64,000 nucleotides of DNA from Echinometra lucunter. Its lineage: Eukaryota > Echinodermata > Echinoidea > Camarodonta > Echinometridae. The position numbers and the translations under genes are program-made. Below the pieces are notes generated by a model. It was not told the DNA's origin. It did no database searches and worked only from the letters and a program-made list of their open reading frames with translations. The stretch lies in NCBI GenBank assembly GCA_029962745.1, contig CM057154.1, positions 27,120,970 to 27,184,969 on the forward strand. Reading direction: 5' to 3'. Shown here one piece after another: positions 25,087-50,768 of this stretch (the first letter of the stretch is position 1; every line of letters begins with the position of its first letter).

Positions 25087-28067
25087 GTACCATACTCATA
25101 TCATAGTCTAGACTAGTTCTTGGAGTTTAAAAAGGTGCCTACCTTTGCCAAAACGGGGGCTCTCCAGCTCCGGGTCCAGCTCGAAGTACACAAGTATAGA
25201 TATAGATCTAGATCTAGATCTATCAGTGGTGTCTAACTTGTTTAGACTCTATACTACTAATTATAAAGAAATGTGATGAAATTTAAGACACAACAAAGTA
25301 CGGTTAGAGTTTGATTCCATTAGGGGAAAGGATGGTCCAAAAAATGAGCCTTATCTGCCCAGATCTTCGATAAATCTTGTTCGCAGGCCGTTGTTAGTTT
25401 GCAAATGCGCATGCGCAAGTGCTTGTTTTTGTAAATGTTTTTGCTATGCGAAACGTAGACTGAAGTTCTGTCTCTAACAGTCATCAGCCTCGTATTCTGG
25501 TAGGGTCAACAAAGATGGAGGTTGGCCGCTGCAAGATTTTCAAACGAGAGGACTTAACGTTAGGACCCTGGATTTATCTGAAAATGGAGAGTCTTATCTG
25601 CCCAGATCTTCGATAAATCTTGTTCACAGGCCGTTGTTAGTTTGCAAATGCGCATGCGCAAGTGCTTGTTTTTGTACATGTTTTTGCTATGCGAAACGTA
25701 GACTGAAGTTCTGTCTCTAACAGTCATCAGCCTCGTATTCTGGTAGGGTCAACAGAGATGGAGGTTGGCCGCTGCAAGATTTTCAAACGAGAGGACTTAA
25801 CGTTAGGACCCTGGATTTACCTGAAAATGGAGAGTTAAAATGAATCAATCATGAAATCGGTAAGTTATTTACTCTATAGTGTATAATGATATTTGTATAT
25901 TCATGAATAAATGGGAAAAATCGCTGATTTGAGGTAGTTTTCTCGTTGTGCTGCCCAGCACAACGAGATTGCACGCACACCAGAATACGAGGCTAATGAC
26001 GACTGTTAGAGACAGAACACTTCTGTCTATGCGAAACGGTGATCGCCAGGATGGCTTCAATTCAATTTGGTATGCAAAAAAGGAAATTTGATGGATTCTA
26101 AACGCATTTGAGGTGAATATGATTTCCGAACAGAATATTTAAGATAGTAGCATACTAGCATTGCATACAGGGTTGTATATATCTTATCAAAATCTTATTT
26201 ACTTCAGAAAATGTTATTAGTAGGAGTTTTCACTGAGGCAGATGAGAGCTCCACCGCGAAGCAGTGGTACATTGCATGATGTACCGACACATCGGGCAAA
26301 TGCATGTGGCCGTATAGTGTATGCACCATACATTGCCTTTTATAAAGCTGTTCGTAAATTTACGCATGACTTTACTTACATATGACTTGAATATGAATTG
26401 CCAAATGGGATGAGTAAAGTTTTTCCTGACATTTTAACAAAGTGTGACTGTATTTCCCATAATGATGTTTTGATTGTGGCACAAAATATACTCTGCAGTA
26501 AAAAAATTGTAAACAATAAGTAATGTTTATCTACATTTACATATTTTAACTTTAATTGATTTGATTTATAATGATTGAGAATCCTTCAATCCTATTTGGC
26601 AAGTCATTCAAGTCGTTTGTATCTTTGTGATTAGCTTTATGAAACACCCCCTGTATGGACCTCATGTAGATGGGGGGCCCACCCGTAGGGTCAAAACGGC
26701 ATTTTGAATAGCAAAACAAATTGCCAACACGAACGCAAATACATTGATAAGTCTTCTATAAAAGAGAAGAACAGTTTTGATTTTACTTACCAGCAATGTT
26801 CCTGAGGCTCTCAATTTCCCCTTTTTTGCTTCATATCTGATGAATGAACTGAAAATGGTGAATTTTAAGAAGAAAACTGACGCTTATCAGACTTGTAGGT
26901 CGACAGCATGCTGTCGAGTAACCAATAGAAAAGCATGTTATGTAGTTTCGGTACAGACTTGTCACATTTTCGGGATGAGGTCAATTCATTGACCGAGTAC
27001 ACAGGATGGGGGGGGGGCCCTATGTCTGCATAAATTTACCCAACATTTCACTTGAAATTGACATTTTCACAAGAAAAGGTTATGGTGTCAATTTAACATT
27101 GCAAAAACTGAAGGCTCCTATGTCTGTGAACTCATTCACTTTACATGCAGTAAAAATCCAAAAATATTTTCCTCACCAGTTTTACATAATTTTTGCACAA
27201 GTATATGTATCACTAAAAATGAGATGAATTTGTGAGCTACTTATACTCGTAGGAGGCCTGAAATTCCTTGAAACTCACGCAAATTTAGTTTTGCAAATTT
27301 TATGTGTTCTAAAGGTACCAAAATTGTTTTACATTTTTTGTTGTAAATGAACATGTACCTGTATGCTTGTTTTCACGTTCAGTCTAATGGAGTAGGAGGT
27401 AACTTATAAAACTCTTTGCAGATTTTAGAAGTCTTGCTTATTTCAAATTCAAAGGGAATTCTGTCTTAAGGGACCACTCAGTGGGGTCACAGCATGGGCA
27501 GTTGTCATTCAAATTAGTTTTGGACATCTAGCATCTTTTTTGTTTGTTTGGTGGGTTGGTTGGTTTTCATCATACAAATGATTTAAAGATATTCAATGAA
27601 ACATTTTCTTGACAAATACCTTGAATTGTAATTTCATTGAGTGGGTTAAAAATGCAAATCCAAATCTAAACATGTCTTTATGAAAGTTAGATGTCAAAAT
27701 ACTTCAAACATGGATATCATACTGTCATTACTCTGTAGTTTGCCAGTGGTCTCGTAAAGCGTGTTGGTTGCTTAGCTTCCACCATAATGCTTTAAAGATT
27801 AGACAGGAGATGGCACATTTAGAGCAAGACCAGAATTTCACTCGGAGATGAGGCAGGTAATATCCAATTTTTAATGTTCAACTGATTTTTGCTAGTGATT
27901 TCCATCATCAGTTTTAAAATCACATTTCAATCATATTCCAAGAAATAATCTTACTTCTGAGATTTGTTTTTCTCTACAGATCCATGGCAAGTGGTGCCTA
28001 CAGATCTAGGAAAAAGGCCCTACCATCACAACTCACAAGTTTTTCACGAGACCAGCATGTTCAGGAA
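24728..28067 (+). CDS. FLYWCH zinc-finger protein, 5' two exons, incomplete
   Basis: Exon 24728-25086 begins at an ATG in a long open frame and encodes a FLYWCH-type zinc finger at residues about 4-67: VSFRGYTY, then WRC (Cys34), TC (Cys40) and HSH (His65, His67) as likely Zn ligands. It ends PPF plus two bases at a GTACCA donor. The likely next exon, 27980-28067, starts after CTCTACAG, keeps the frame and encodes a basic YRSRKKALP segment. That matches the R/K-rich ALP segment that follows FLYWCH fingers in many invertebrate proteins, some linked to MULE transposases (recalled family pattern). It ends at a GTATGC donor. No third exon, stop or transposase domain was recognised, so this is either a gene with an unseen 3' end or a decayed, element-derived fragment. 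Reading through the first donor would give a 127-residue protein ending at 25111. Function beyond likely DNA binding is unknown. Confidence 0.65.
25351..25836. repeat. 243-bp tandem duplication, two copies
   Basis: Copies 25351-25593 and 25594-25836 are almost identical, each containing the self-complementary TGCGCATGCGCA. Part of the unit recurs in inverted orientation at 25979-26038. Confidence 0.92.
25941..25968. repeat. Perfect 13-bp hairpin palindrome
   Basis: TCTCGTTGTGCTG and CAGCACAACGAGA separated by CC. It lies between the tandem duplication and its inverted partial copy. Confidence 0.9.
26331..26651. mobile_element. 321-bp MITE, family B copy 1
   Basis: Left end ATAAAGCTGTTCGTAAA, right end AGCTTTATGAAACACCCCC, in inverted order; the inside shares AAAGTGTGACTG and CCATAAT blocks with the element at 28472-29096. 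The left terminus has decayed from the GGGGGTGTTTCAT form. Confidence 0.75.
27980..28067 (+). CDS. FLYWCH gene probable exon 2
   Basis: 88 nt; one base completes an Arg codon, then 29 codons including SGAYRSRKKALPSQL, ending phase 0 at GTATGC. Support is the in-frame join, the AG/GT borders and the family-like basic ALP segment. Confidence 0.55.
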
Positions 28068-28471
28068 GTATGCTTGAAATATTTAGAATGATTTTTTGTT
28101 GTTGTTCTTGAATTCTTTTTGCATGAAAATTGTATACCGCCCCCGGTATAGCCAACTTTAAAAAATGAAATGCAAGTTCAAGACATTGGATCCTGACTTT
28201 TCCAAAGTTGTTTTATGTCCAAGAGGATGACATTTGGAAATCCTATAAGACCAATGGTACACAAGACCAAAAGACTGATGGGAACCCTCAGTAAGATCAT
28301 CATAGGGCTGTGAGGTGAGACCAGCATGTTTGTTTGCCCTGTGGGTTATTGGTCATGGGAATCATCAGGGAAAAAGTTACAAGTTCCATACCTGCCAACT
28401 GGTGAGGGAAAGATGAAATTTGAAATAGGATATGGCAATGTTATCTCATATGTCCATTATGTAAAACAATT

Positions 28472-29096
28472 GGGGGTGTTTCATAAAGCTGTTAGTAATG
28501 TTACAAATGACTTCACAAACGACTGGAATATGGCAAGCCAATTTGGATGATAATAATAATAATACTATAAAGTTCTTGTATATAGCGTATATCACATTAT
28601 GATATAACGTCTCTATGTGCTTCCAAAGGACTTGGATATTATTACCCCAGCTTTGGCCTGGCAGCCTTTTTTGCACAAGCATTTCAAGGAATGAATTCCT
28701 GTCAGGTACCCATTCACCTCACCTGGGTTGAGTGCAGCACGGTGTGGATAAATTTCTTGCTGAAGGAAATTAACGCCATGGCTGGGATTCGAACCCACGA
28801 CCCTCTGATTGAAAGTCGAGAGTCAGAACCACCAGACAGTGACGTTTTGGATGCCTAAAGTTTCCTGATACTTCAATAAAGTGTGACTGCATTTTCCATA
28901 ATCTTGATTAAATTTTGACAAAAAATATATTTTGCAATAACAATGTTTGTCAACAGCAGTAATGTTAATCTATGTGTGTATGTTTCATTTTTAGCTGATG
29001 CAATCCATAATGATTGAAAATCCCATTTAGCCTGCCATATTCAAGTTGTTCGCGAAGTCATTCGTAACTTTACGAACAGTTTTATGAAACACCCCC
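28472..29096. mobile_element. MITE family B copy 2, split by a SINE
   Basis: Ends GGGGGTGTTTCATAAAGCTG and TTTATGAAACACCCCC are inverted repeats. Removing the inserted SINE and one target-duplication copy leaves about 321 bp, the length of copy 1 at 26331-26651. The break point corresponds to an uninterrupted sequence in copy 1. Confidence 0.85.
28550..28845 (-). mobile_element. tRNA-derived SINE (296 bp) with (ATT)n tail
   Basis: On the minus strand it has a tRNA-like head with an RNA polymerase III B box (GGTTCGAATCC, plus-strand 28783-28795), a body with GTACCTGACAGGAATTC, and a 3' (ATT)n tail. TTTGGATG at 28542-28549 and 28846-28853 is an 8-bp target-site duplication. It is inserted into MITE family B. 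It may belong to a broad invertebrate SINE superfamily; that is inference. Confidence 0.85.
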
Positions 29097-29689
29097 TGGA
29101 CATGTATGCTACTACTCTTACAATCAGAGTAAAGAAAAATGCTTTTATTATTGACTATTGTACTCAAGCATCTATTGGCAGAAAGCAATTGGCAGAGCAG
29201 AATGGGAGGGAAATTTAACAACACTTCTCATTGGTGACTGCATCATAAATGGGTGTGTCTTAGATAAGATAAAATTTGCTAAAATGGTTCTCAGGATACC
29301 AGTGTAAAACAATTTTAAGGTTATTTGATCTCACTGGCTTAAAATGTCATATTGTATCTGAGAAAATATTAATCTCAGAATACCACACCTAATGAGCCTT
29401 TGCTTTGATCATTTCTCATCACTGATCAGGATATGTCTGTACCCTTCTCAGCAGGTAATGCTGTGGGCCTTATTTGGGAGGGGGCATGTTCACGGGAACT
29501 GTCACTTCATCTTGTGAATACTTTCATAGCTTTTATATATCTGAACTTTAAAGTTAAATGGTCCTAAAATGCCTTTTGATTTGTTAGGATCAGAATTACA
29601 GAATCTTGTGTGTTTAAGCAATAAATAAAAACATCATTGTTATATTTCACAAGGAATTGAAAAAAAAATAGTAAGAGAAACAAAATGAA

Positions 29690-29880
29690 GAGAGAGAGAG
29701 AGGGAGAGAGAGAGAAGGGAATATACAGTGGAAAAAGGAAAGAGAAGAAGGGAGAGAAATGGAGGGAAAGGGAGAAGATTGGGATGAGAGATGAGCTACA
29801 GAGGAGTTTATACAGCCTGGGTATTGAGACATCAGGACAGATAGAGAAACGAGAGAAAGAGAGAGAGTGAGAGAGAGGAT
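29690..29880. repeat. GA-rich low-complexity tract
   Basis: Purine-rich plus strand dominated by GAGAGA and GGGAGA words. Confidence 0.85.
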
Positions 29881-30125
29881 TAGGTGACGTAAAAATTGAA
29901 TACCGTGGAAAACGGGGAAAGATCATTCTTTGATAAAGAAAATTATGTTATAAATATTTTGTCCAATATTCACATCCCAACATCAGTATATTTATAAGTT
30001 CAATTTGGAAATGCGTGTTTGACCCCATTCTATACATGTATTCACATTTTTAAAGTAACCATAGGCCCCCCCAAAAAACAAATAATAAACATGCCCCTAA
30101 AACAAACACCCCCCCCAAAAAAAAA

Positions 30126-30172
30126 CAACAAACAAACAAACAAACAAACAAACAAACAAACAAACAAACAAA
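30126..30172. repeat. (AAAC)n microsatellite
   Basis: About 12 AAAC/ACAA units in a row. Confidence 0.92.
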
Positions 30173-30339
30173 AAACACACACAAATATTTAACAATTGAA
30201 ATTAATTCATTCATTGCATTGGACGTTTAGTCGAGTTTCTTGAAATATAGGAATAATAGAAATGCGATTCAAAATAACGAATAATGTAGGCCAACCCAGG
30301 GGGAGAAATAGGAAGACGGGAAGCTTTGAGTTGGCTCTC

Positions 30340-30577
30340 TCTGCTGAAGAGGTACACGCCCCCTGCGTGGAAATTAGGATAGCGATGTCAACAAAATTGC
30401 GCTCGCGAACGTTGCGGCGGGCTGGCTGGATTCGGCCAGCGCGCATCCGAGCGAGCCGAGCGCAGAGCACACCGTACCCAGCTGGCTAAGGATTGGTGTG
30501 CTGTTCTTTATTGCTGCGTTTTATCTTCTATCCCTATTTTCAAGTTAACGATAAATAATTCATAAATAGCAGCAGCG
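30340..30577 (+). promoter_or_regulatory. Probable ASL promoter and 5' UTR
   Basis: A CpG-rich block (about 30390-30480, with GCGCTCGCG, GCGGCGGG and CAGCGCGC words) stands out from the AT-rich surroundings just upstream of the ASL start codon. An inverted CCAAT box (ATTGG) is at 30492-30496. No TATA box was identified. The transcription start is not determined. Confidence 0.45.
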
Positions 30578-44706
<14,129 letters not shown>

Positions 44707-44721
44707 ACATCTATACAACTA

Positions 44722-45086
44722 CAGTCCGCCCTCGCTTATCCGGCTGCATCGGGACTGGCGCCCATCCGTATAAGTGAAACGACTGGATATTAGAGTAATG
44801 TAGTGGGACACCCTTTCTATGAAAATTTGTAGGGTAGAGCCATCTATTTGCCGTAAAGTATCTATTTCCTTTGTGTTGTGAATGATTGTAAACGATAAAT
44901 AATATCTTTCTGTTTCTATGAGATGAAAATAAAATAGAATAAAATGGGAAATTGCCCACAATGTTTCAATCTCCAAGGCCTTTAGCTGCATTGAATGAAA
45001 AATAAAAGAGGTAAGCTGGACAGGAGACGCCGCAGGTTAATAGAGGAGTCCGGATAAATGATGGCCGGATAAGCGAGGTCGGACTG
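44722..45086. mobile_element. pogo/Tigger-like MITE in ASL 3' UTR (365 bp)
   Basis: Ends CAGTCCGCCCTCGCTTATCC and GGATAAGCGAGGTCGGACTG are inverted repeats flanked by TA on both sides (44720-44721, 45087-45088). CAGT..CCTCG..TATCC ends with a TA duplication are typical of pogo/Tigger elements. It begins 16 nt after the ASL stop. Inside are several AATAAA-like words on the plus strand. Confidence 0.9.
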
Positions 45087-45650
45087 TACTACACCAGCAG
45101 CTCTGGAACACTGGATCAAATTTCCTTGACCCTTCATGTGATGCAAAAGGAAAATCATGCTAGAAATGATTTCATGTTTCTAGTGGTTTTTAGTGGTTTT
45201 CTGTGTAAAATGGTAACTCTTACAATGCATGATACTATTTTTGGTCAAAAACAGTCGACGCACCTATACAGCTCTCTTGATTTTTGAAACCCGTTTTATG
45301 AAAACATCATGGACATACAAAATTATATTACATTATTTGTTACATATTTGCTATTTACGAAAAGCTAGTCAACAGCAAGTACCATGATATTCTGTATCTC
45401 TCTCTTGTAGCTTATCTCTTTGTATTTTCTCTTCTTCCACTGGAGAGTATGATCCACATGGATTAGAAGGGTTTTCTGCATTTTCCCCAATAATAAGCAC
45501 TTGACTAATGTTATTTCGTTCAGTTAATTAAAGGAAGAAAGAATTGATTGCTCACGTTGTCATTGCTTCTAGGTACCAAAAGCAATATTTGTTGAAACAT
45601 GTACTTTGTAGCATTCTGTGCATGTATCTAAACGTGAATTCATTGTGTGC

Positions 45651-45656
45651 AATAAA
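45651..45656 (+). terminator. Candidate ASL poly(A) signal
   Basis: AATAAA about 945 nt after the ASL stop, in a GTGTGCAATAAACAATATTT context. Alternatives lie inside the pogo-like MITE and at about 46206. Confidence 0.35.
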
Positions 45657-47343
45657 CAATATTTCAAGTGATGAACAGGCCTTTGTACAGGAAACTTGCC
45701 AATAATTGACATTGTGGTATGCAACAGGAACTGAATTCCAGCTTAGTGAACGGCTCCAGATTTTTTTTTTTGGTTGCTGTTCGTTATAATGGCATATTTA
45801 GCAATGTTTGTGGATTGTTAAAATCAGCAATACATCAGAAAATTTGAAAACAACTATGTGATTCATGCAGTTGTCGAGTATTTTCTCCCTTTTGCTTAAG
45901 ATTTTTTTTTTTTCCTTTTGAATCAAAGCTCAAATTGTGACCCCTGAAAAAAAACCTTTTCCATTTCATTTCATCTGAGGATTATTTATTCTTTTATTTG
46001 CTGGACATGCACCATAATATGCAAGATTTATTTGTTCTGAAATATTTTCATACTAGCCATTGTTTGCTAATTGGTATTCCAAGAATTTTGGTCATTTTAC
46101 TTCACCCTTATTTTAACTCTAGAAATCCTGTGCAATACATTTTATTTTAGCATTCCAGGTTGTATATTTTTTGTTGAAGACAAACTATTTCTTACCCCAT
46201 TGTAAAAATAAAGAAAAATGGATTGAAATGTTAAGTCAATATCGGAATGGAGTACTGGTGTATAGCATTAATGAAGCAAAATTGAGTGTGGTGTCAAATA
46301 TCTCGTGTGGATGAAGCACACAACTAACATTTTTCCGTTACTGGTATTGTCTGGTGACAATGGTAAAATCTATTTGGTTATATCACATGCATGTATGATG
46401 TACATGTAGTGTCATCAAATCCCTTGCAAGTATTTGCTACACATTTTATGATGGTTTACATGTATAAGAATACCAATATACATCTTTTCAGGTCTTTGAA
46501 TAGTTACCAGTGAAGTAGAAAGGAAAGTTTTCACATTTAGTCGAGATTGCAGTGCTAAACCCAAGTGTGACTGTAAGCAAAGAATACTGACATTTCACAG
46601 GTCACAAGGTAGATCTACTTAATCAGAGTTTGTTGATATGTTGTATTGATATAGTTAGTAAATTTCTACATGTTCTCATTTATAACAAGTAAATATGTGT
46701 TAAGAATTTTAAATGTTGTTTAAAGTTAAACCATCAAAAGGAAAGGACCAACTTGGATGTGCACATATTTTCCCCATCAAGAATTCTCGTTTAGCATTTG
46801 AAAGTACAGGTATATGTATTTGATTAAATGAAGTTTATTCATGCTCTAAGAATTTACTTGCTTAGTATATTGTGTTCCAGTAATCAGGACTTTTTAAATA
46901 GATCATGCACATCAAACTTACATCTGTGAAATACAGACAAGTTATAATGTATTGTAGCCTGCAGTACCTCTATTGAGGATGTCATATGAAGCAAAGATCA
47001 GACTTTCAGCTAAAATTAGGAACTGTCATTTATGTGATTGAGACTTGCAGCATTTGTGCAACTGCAATTTAGATCATAATTAAGATCTTACCTTACCTTG
47101 TAATTTCTCAAATATAGCATCAATAAAACTATTTAAGTTTTTGTCCACTTAATTTCACTGCATGGACTGTTCTAAATAATAGATGTCTTTGCTGGCATGA
47201 TTTCATGGTAGCCATTGTGGATTTACACACTGAGAAAACAGAAAAAAAGCTTCATGTAGTTGTCTAGCCCCTTCTAACGTGTCCAATGGCAGAAAATTTT
47301 CTGTGCTCACTGAAATTTGAAGCATTTAGTGTGAAGGGGTTAA

Positions 47344-48186
47344 CCCTATATAGCCCGGGGGGGGGGGGGGGGCCTAAAAGGCCCCCCCTCGACATTTTTC
47401 GCGATAATTTCTAAATGCAAAAAAATAATACGCTGAAATTTCATGACTTTTTTCTTTCACATCTCCCGCACATTTTGAGACCCTGTTTGCGAAAATCGGG
47501 GGTACACTTGCGGAGATATAGCACATATTCGTGACCAATGTCACCGAAAATGACAATTTCCATCGACTTTTGTGTGTACAATGTATGGGTTTTACAAGAA
47601 GTGTTGTCAGATGAATGTTTTTTTTCTGTTTTTCCTCACATAACTTTCTTTTGGGCTATCACCAACTATTCTAGATTTGAAAAAACAATACAAAATGTCA
47701 AAATATAAAGTAAATATCACCTTTCTTCAGTACACAGCTAGAAAAAAAAAATTTATGCCCAGACGTGGTAATCAATATGTGAACTTCAAAATTTCGAGAA
47801 AAATTAGCATATGCGCATAATTAATTACTATTATAATCTAATAATTATACAATTTCAATACAGTTGAGTGAGCTGTCTTTTAGATTACATGACTGGCTAC
47901 TAACATGCTTGATTCCATTACATTTTCTCAAAAAATGGGGGGAAAACTACAAAAAATGAAAATTCCTTGAAAAAATTTGAATGTTTGCATAATTAATTAG
48001 ATAAATAAAAAATGATAATAAATATCACAAATTTGACAACGCATTCTTGTAAAATGCATAATGAGACACCCACACACCAAATTTGGTCGCAATCGGTCGA
48101 TAAACGGCCGAGATCTGGGGGGGGGGGCCTAATAGGCCCCCCCCCCCCGGGCTATGCAATTTCAAAATAGCCCGGGCTATATAGGG
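47344..48186. mobile_element. 843-bp TTAA-flanked element, CCCTATATAGCCCGGG ends
   Basis: Perfect 16-bp inverted ends, CCCTATATAGCCCGGG and CCCGGGCTATATAGGG, flanked by TTAA (47340-47343, 48187-48190). Inside each end are long G runs and the word GGCCTAAAAGGCC or GGCCTAATAGGCC. No long ORF. TTAA plus CCC...GGG suggests a piggyBac-type non-autonomous element unrelated in sequence to family A. Confidence 0.9.
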
Positions 48187-48199
48187 TTAAGGTGTAGGT

Positions 48200-48674
48200 A
48201 TATACACCTCACAAAAAGTAACTAACCACTTTGTCTTTGGATCATAGCTCAAATATGGCATGTTGTATCGGACAACTTTTAACAGAATTTGAAAGAAAAT
48301 TTAATCCCAAACATTTTGACACTTCATTTGTTAAATTGAATAAGGAATGTGAGCACAATGGTGATTTGTATGTAAATACCCCAAAATAAAAGTTGCAGCA
48401 ATCCCTATCTCTATACACAGCCAGAAATCCATTCAGTGTAAAGAGACCGTCATATCAATAGGGACTGCTGCAACTTTTATTTTGGAGGTATTTGCATATA
48501 AATCACCATTGTGCTCACATTCTTCATTCGATTTCAACATTTTCAACAAGTGTCAAAATGTTTGGAATTAAATTTTCTTTCAAATTCTGTAAAATGTTGT
48601 CTGATACAAAACACACTATTTTTTGACAATGATCTCAAGACTAAGTGGTTAGTTAATTTTTGTGAGGTGTATAT
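48200..48674. mobile_element. Near-perfect long foldback (475 bp, about 205-bp arms)
   Basis: Left arm about 48200-48406 and right arm about 48460-48674 are inverted copies with a loop of some 50 bp. Outer ends TATACACCTCACAAAAAG and TTTTTGTGAGGTGTATA suggest a TA-targeting Tc1/mariner-like MITE. Confidence 0.88.
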
Positions 48675-50676
48675 GTTGCCAAGTGCATAACCAGAAACTT
48701 TCATACATTTTGCCGAGGTCAAGGTTGGAGCCGGCTTTCATGATGGTTCTCCTAAAAGTTTCTGGCTTTACAGCTAGTGGAATTGTGAGAGGGCCTGTAT
48801 ATCATTAACAATGCGACACAAAAACAGTGAAAATGCATAATTTATTTTTTATTTCAAAATGCTTATTTTAATATTGTACAACTAACAACTTGCTTGGATA
48901 TACATGTACATCAGCTTCACATACATGTACAAATTTTCATGATGTGAAAACATAAGTGATATTACATGTATGCAGACATTCAAACTTCCAAAAATATTTA
49001 TCAACCAAAGAACTGTACATGTGTGATGGACTTATCTTACAGTCAAAACAAAATGTATGCCAGCATGAAATACTGTTATAGTATTCTTTCACATAACATG
49101 TACATGTATGACAAAGTAATGGCCAATGTCATGATCACAATAATATACAGAAAACATTGAACTTAAATTAGTAGTTACTATCTACTACAAGTACCTTTAA
49201 ACACAACAAAGGGAATTTAGGGACTTGAAAGGGTCCCAAAATCATTTGGATAAAAAAAGGTTGACAAAGTTTGCACTGCTTTTTACACAAAGGTTGAATC
49301 TGTTTTGTGGTTTTATAGATGTAATGAAATCAAAGCTTCCCTATTGCTTACTTCAACTTGGATGGAAGCTATTGGTTCTTGTGCAAAGTTTTTAAAAAAG
49401 ATTTATTCTTAGCCTCCACAAACCAGCTCTTAATTCAAATTTCATTTGCAAAAACTTGATGAAACTTTCAGGGAATCATTTTTGTACGAAAATGGTAATT
49501 GGTAAATAAAAAAATTTCCCTGAAATGATTACTTTTTCAATGACAGGATCTAATGGTACATAATATACACACACTTGACTAAATCAATAATTGGTTAAAA
49601 GTACTGGACAATAAACTAATCATCCTTGGTCATGGATCTGACTGAAGAAAAAAATGCTTAGGTACATAGATTCATTATTCATGCGGTTTGTTTCTGTAAT
49701 GCAAGGCACTTCACGTCCTAGTCAAGTTACAACACAATAATACGAATGATTGAATCAGCACGATGAAAGTCAAGTCCTATCAATCTTGCCTGATTGCATG
49801 GAAATTTCTTTCTTCAACTTTTTAAACAGAATATTCTTCTAGGGTACATAAAACAGCAGCATCCAGCAGCATACCCTAAAATTTGAAAAGAGAAAAGATC
49901 GGATGGTTAAGAGAGGCTAGCACTCTCTCATAGGCTCCCAAAAGCAGGATTTCTTCAACTTTTTTTTTTCTTTCCATAATTATACATGTATCTTGCAATG
50001 AAGTTTCCTTAATCGTTTACTCGTTTATATTTAGTCTACTTCTTTTATTTATCAAAATTATTTTTTAACAAGATTTTAAAATCACTAAAACTTTGTGAAA
50101 AGAGAGAAATCTCATAGCTGCACAATGAACAGCATGAAATCCATGCAATAAACCCAACTCAGAGAAGAACAGGCATCTTCCTCTTGAACATTTCAGTCCA
50201 CGTTGCTTCCTTGCAAGAACGACAACAAAGGGTTTCTACTTGTACGTGTACATGGGTAAGAAAACTTAAACATGGATCCATGCTAACTTGGCATCAGAGC
50301 TGATTTGGCATTGTCTGAATAGTGGAGACAAAATAGCCAAGAGAGGGCAAATCATTTGGATATATCTGCACGAGTTTGGCATGCCATACAGGTTCTTTAA
50401 CGTCCATTATCAAGGATATTTGATCAATGAAAATATGTACAATATACAATGGAACCTTATATGGAACAAGATTCCACTGCACATCGGAGATAATGATAAA
50501 AAGTATTAAAGAAACAAACAAGGGTCTACTTGAGAGGTCCATGTTGTAGCTAGCAGAAAGCCATTCAATGAACAATGCTAAGCCAGCCCATGAGTGGAGT
50601 TAGCCCTGCATCTTGTACACTTGGACTGTTCATGAATGGTCAGTATTCTACATAGATATACAGTAGCTTTGGCAGA

Positions 50677-50768
50677 TCATCTCCTCCTTTGGAATACATT
50701 TCCTCTTCCTCGCCCTCCATCACCTCGTCCACCCCCACGTCCTCTTCCTCCTCGACCACCTGCAGCAA
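50677..50768 (-). CDS. SNRPD3: SNRPD3 coding exon 2 (RG tail)
   Basis: Two bases complete a Val codon, then 29 codons of RG-rich tail and TGA at 50679-50677. Acceptor CTATTTCCAG. Confidence 0.95.

Larger units (their letters stand above)
28068..30200. other. FLYWCH downstream DNA / ASL upstream intergenic
   Basis: No further exon recognised. Apart from the split MITE with its SINE it holds a GA-rich stretch at about 29690-29880 and an AAAC microsatellite. The open frames over the GA-rich DNA are low-complexity artefacts. Confidence 0.45.
44707..50676. other. ASL / SNRPD3 convergent intergenic region
   Basis: No gene recognised. It contains the two 3' UTRs (borders not determined), the pogo-like MITE, the 843-bp TTAA element and the 475-bp foldback. 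A TTTTATTTATC word at about 50042-50052 could be the SNRPD3 poly(A) signal on the minus strand. Confidence 0.5.

Noticed and set aside
28783..28795. Functional tRNA gene
   Set aside because: A B box is present, but no acceptor-stem pairing or intact cloverleaf; flanking duplication and (ATT)n tail show a SINE.
29564..29926. 120-codon minus-strand ORF
   Set aside because: Ser/Phe/Leu-rich translation of the GA-rich low-complexity tract.
44711..44991. Overlapping minus-strand ORFs after ASL
   Set aside because: They lie inside the pogo-like MITE and show no transposase motif.
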